Shown: in pieces, positions 1-5,039 of the stretch
How positions within the stretch are numbered: position 1 is the stretch's first letter
Layout of the letters: each line of letters begins with the position of its first letter
Assembly: GCA_945903655.1 (NCBI GenBank)
Contig: CAMDOY010000295.1
Location: 1 to 5,039, forward strand
Direction: 5' to 3'
DNA: 5,039 bases
Source: Rhizobium sp. Q54
GTDB taxonomy: Bacteria > Pseudomonadota > Alphaproteobacteria > Rhizobiales > Beijerinckiaceae
The notes under the pieces: model-generated
Databases searched by the model: none
What the model saw: the letters and a program-made list of their open reading frames with translations, nothing else
Told to the model about the DNA's origin: nothing
Program-made: the position numbers and the translations under genes

Positions 1-795
1 GAAGGCGCCCGCCAATTGGAGGCGACCCTGTTTCGCACCGATGGCGCCGTGCGGCGTATTTCCGCCGCCTCCAGCCGCCCCCTGCGCGATGGGGAGGCCA
101 TCAGCCGCCTGTTTCGCGAGCGCATCAAGGCCGCTGGCGAGGCGCGCGACGAGGACCCGCTCGACAGCGGCTATGGCTTTGATCTGATGCGGCTGGCGGC
201 GCTCGAAGTCGAGACGCTGGGCGCCCGGCAGGAGGCGCTGGGGCGGCAGGATTTCGCGCCTCTCATCAATCTCGACCCCGCCCCCATGCCCGCCAAGCGC
301 CGCGCGGTCGCCAATGGCATGGCGCAGGCAGTGGACGACGAGGTGGCCGATCTCATCGACCGGCTGGGGGCGCGGCTCGGCCTGCGGCAGGTGATGCGCC
401 TTGTGCCGCAGGACGCCCATCTGCCGGAATTCGCGGTCAGTTTCGAGCCTGCGGCGCAGATGCGCGGCGGAAGCCATGCCCTGTGGGCGCGCCAGCCGCC
501 CTTGCCCCGCCCCATCCGCATGTTCGAGCGGCCCGAACTGGTGGAGACCATGGCCGAGGTGCCCGATGGGCCGCCGCTACGCTTTCGCTGGCGGCGCGTG
601 ATGCACGAGGTCGTGGCCATCGAGGGGCCGGAGCGCCTGTCCTCCCAATGGTGGCGGCAGGAGGCCCACGCCCTCACCCGCGATTATTTCCGCGTGGAGG
701 ACCGGGAGGGCCGCCGTTTCTGGATGTATCGCGAGGGGCTCTACGGCATCGAGGGGCCGCGCCCGCGCTGGTTCATGCAGGGGCTGTTTGCGTGA
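1..795 (+). CDS. imuB: ImuB, inactive Y-family polymerase-like mutasome protein (C-terminal 264 residues, 5' end outside window)
   Basis: ImuB is the non-catalytic Y-family (DinB/UmuC-like) protein of the SOS mutasome. In the family it links the error-prone polymerase DnaE2 to the sliding clamp and to ImuA/RecA. The frame is open from the first base, so the gene is cut at its 5' end, and the in-frame TTG at 16 is internal, not a start. What remains begins in the little-finger domain (LEATLFRTDG, then RPLRDGEAISRLFRER, about residues 6-41 of the fragment). A variable linker with RQEALGRQDF at 76-85 follows, then the ImuB-type segment VPQDAHLPE (about 135-143). The conserved tail has QWW (216-218), RDYFRVED (227-234), RFWMYREGLY (239-248) and PRWFMQGLFA (255-264). 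The palm region, where the catalytic acids would be missing, is not visible. The tail and the adjacent dnaE2 make the call secure. imuA is expected upstream, and any LexA-controlled promoter would lie there too. Confidence 0.93.
   Translation, partial: EGARQLEATLFRTDGAVRRISAASSRPLRDGEAISRLFRERIKAAGEARDEDPLDSGYGFDLMRLAALEVETLGARQEALGRQDFAPLINLDPAPMPAKRRAVANGMAQAVDDEVADLIDRLGARLGLRQVMRLVPQDAHLPEFAVSFEPAAQMRGGSHALWARQPPLPRPIRMFERPELVETMAEVPDGPPLRFRWRRVMHEVVAIEGPERLSSQWWRQEAHALTRDYFRVEDREGRRFWMYREGLYGIEGPRPRWFMQGLFA
779..783 (+). promoter_or_regulatory. Possible weak Shine-Dalgarno for dnaE2 inside the imuB 3' end
   Basis: AGGGG is the only purine-rich stretch just before dnaE2. It lies 16 nt before the ATG at 800, which is too far, and 4 nt before the in-frame TTG at 788, which is rather close. 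Neither spacing is ideal, so dnaE2 probably depends on translational coupling to imuB, whose stop codon (793-795) lies 4 nt before the ATG. This is an inference from spacing only. Confidence 0.3.
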
Positions 796-799
796 CGCC

Positions 800-4117
<3,318 letters not shown>

Positions 4118-4157
4118 GCGCCCGTCCGGCCTATGCTGGCCTCAGGTGAGGAAAGCC
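4118..4157 (+). promoter_or_regulatory. dnaE2-to-hydrolase gap with Shine-Dalgarno AGGTGAGG (4144-4151)
   Basis: AGGTGAGG ends 6 nt before the ATG at 4158, a good ribosome-binding site that fixes that start. The rest of the 40-nt gap has only a 4-bp GGCC/GGCC inverted repeat (4129-4132 and 4139-4142) with no following T-run, so I see no intrinsic terminator. I see no clear sigma-70 promoter either, but alphaproteobacterial promoters are hard to recognise by eye. Confidence 0.7.
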
Positions 4158-5039
4158 ATGACCGAAAAACCCGACGATATTCCATACGACAAGCAGCCCT
4201 ACAGGGCTGGCGAAGTGGTTGAAGTCTCGCCCCTGGTGCGGCGGCTCATCGCGCCCAATGGCGGGCCCTTCACCTTCACGGGCACCTGCACCTATCTGGT
4301 GGGGCGCGGGCGTCTCGCGGTGATCGATCCCGGGCCGGAGGACGAGGCGCATCTGGCCGCCATCCTGCAGGCGGCGCAGGGCGAGACTGTGGCCCATATT
4401 CTCGTCACCCATACCCACCGCGATCACTCCCCCGGCGCAAGGCGCCTGCGGGAGCTGACGGGGGCGCCGATTCTGGGCTGCAAGCCCCATGTCACCATCG
4501 AACACGCGCCCTCGGGCCGCCTCGACGCCAGCCACGATCTCGACCATCACCCCGATGAGGTCATGGAAGATGGCGAGGTGTTGAAAGGCGACGGCTATAC
4601 CCTCTCCGCCGTCCACACCCCCGGCCACGCCTCGAACCATCTGTGCTTCGCCTTGGCCGAAGAGAACGCGCTTTTTTCCGGCGATCATGTGATGGCCTGG
4701 TCCACCACCATCGTGGGACCGCCCGATGGGCACATGAGCGACTACATGGCCTCGCTGGACAAGCTGCGGGCGCGGGCGGACGCCATCTACTGGCCCGGCC
4801 ATGGCGGGCCGGTGCGCGATCCCCAACGCTTCGTGCGGGCGCTGGCGGGCCATCGACGCTATCGCGAGGGCGCCATCGTCACCGCCATCAACGCAGGCCT
4901 CGACACGATCCCCGCCATCGTGGCGAAGATCTATGATGGGCTTGATCCGCGCCTCACGGGCGCAGCGGGCCTCTCCGTGCTGGCGCATCTGGAGGATCTG
5001 GTGGCGCGGGGCCTGGTGGATGCGGGCGGACCTGCCACC
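4158..5039 (+). CDS. Metallo-beta-lactamase-fold hydrolase, LACTB2-like (3' end outside window)
   Basis: This is a predicted soluble, probably zinc-dependent hydrolase; substrate unknown. The 294 codons read open to the last base without a stop. Visible metal-site motifs are THTHRDH (H85, H87, D89, H90), HTPGH (H157), SGDH (D176) and WPGHGG (H215), the complete set for a two-metal MBL active site. The N-terminal APNGGPFTFTGTCTYLVG (32-49) is the usual lead strand of this subgroup, which normally reads GTNTYLVG; here Cys44 replaces the Asn. After the MBL domain, HRRYREG through LVARGLVDAG (about 232-290) forms the C-terminal winged-helix-like domain typical of LACTB2-type proteins, so only a short tail should be missing. 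No signal peptide or membrane segment is seen. It follows dnaE2 by 40 nt on the same strand with its own good ribosome-binding site, so read-through cotranscription is possible. Family members include ribonuclease-like and thioesterase-like enzymes, and the sequence does not decide between these. No link with mutagenesis is established. Confidence 0.9.
   Translation, partial: MTEKPDDIPYDKQPYRAGEVVEVSPLVRRLIAPNGGPFTFTGTCTYLVGRGRLAVIDPGPEDEAHLAAILQAAQGETVAHILVTHTHRDHSPGARRLRELTGAPILGCKPHVTIEHAPSGRLDASHDLDHHPDEVMEDGEVLKGDGYTLSAVHTPGHASNHLCFALAEENALFSGDHVMAWSTTIVGPPDGHMSDYMASLDKLRARADAIYWPGHGGPVRDPQRFVRALAGHRRYREGAIVTAINAGLDTIPAIVAKIYDGLDPRLTGAAGLSVLAHLEDLVARGLVDAGGPAT

Noticed and set aside
4129..4142. 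GGCC-TATGCT-GGCC inverted repeat after dnaE2 as a possible terminator
   Set aside because: The stem is only 4 bp, there is no T-run, and short GC palindromes are frequent at this base composition.
4131..4988. 285-residue open frame on the minus strand opposite the metallo-hydrolase
   Set aside because: The + strand has a clear MBL protein with all metal ligands and a good ribosome-binding site; the opposite frame has no recognisable motif.

Overview
The window is GC-rich DNA that is coding almost end to end. The base composition, codon use and protein sequences fit an alphaproteobacterium, possibly of the Hyphomicrobiales (Rhizobiales); this placement rests on family resemblance from memory and is tentative. 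All genes lie on the + strand and are tightly packed.

Layout: (1) 1-795 is the 3' part of imuB, the catalytically dead Y-family polymerase relative that acts as the hub of the SOS mutasome. The gene begins upstream of the window. (2) 800-4117 is a complete dnaE2 (imuC), the error-prone C-family DNA polymerase; its start lies 4 nt after the imuB stop. (3) 4118-4157 is a 40-nt gap that holds the Shine-Dalgarno sequence of the next gene and no convincing terminator. (4) 4158-5039 is a metallo-beta-lactamase-fold hydrolase of the LACTB2-like type. It is open at the window edge, probably only a few codons before its end.

ImuB and DnaE2, together with ImuA, which is expected just upstream of the window, form the ImuA-ImuB-DnaE2 translesion synthesis cassette. 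In this system DnaE2 makes the error-prone DNA, while ImuB brings it to the sliding clamp and contacts ImuA/RecA. The sequence agrees with that division of labour: DnaE2 keeps the three polymerase aspartates, but its PHP metal-site motif I is degenerate and it ends soon after the OB fold. The ImuB fragment keeps its conserved C-terminal tail. The metallo-hydrolase has no known role in mutagenesis and is probably a neighbour or read-through partner.

I found no RNA genes, mobile elements, CRISPR arrays or large repeats. The window looks like a normal chromosomal mutasome locus. The points worth a second look are details of the proteins: clamp-motif remnants, an ImuB linker that looks longer than usual, and the dnaE2 start choice.
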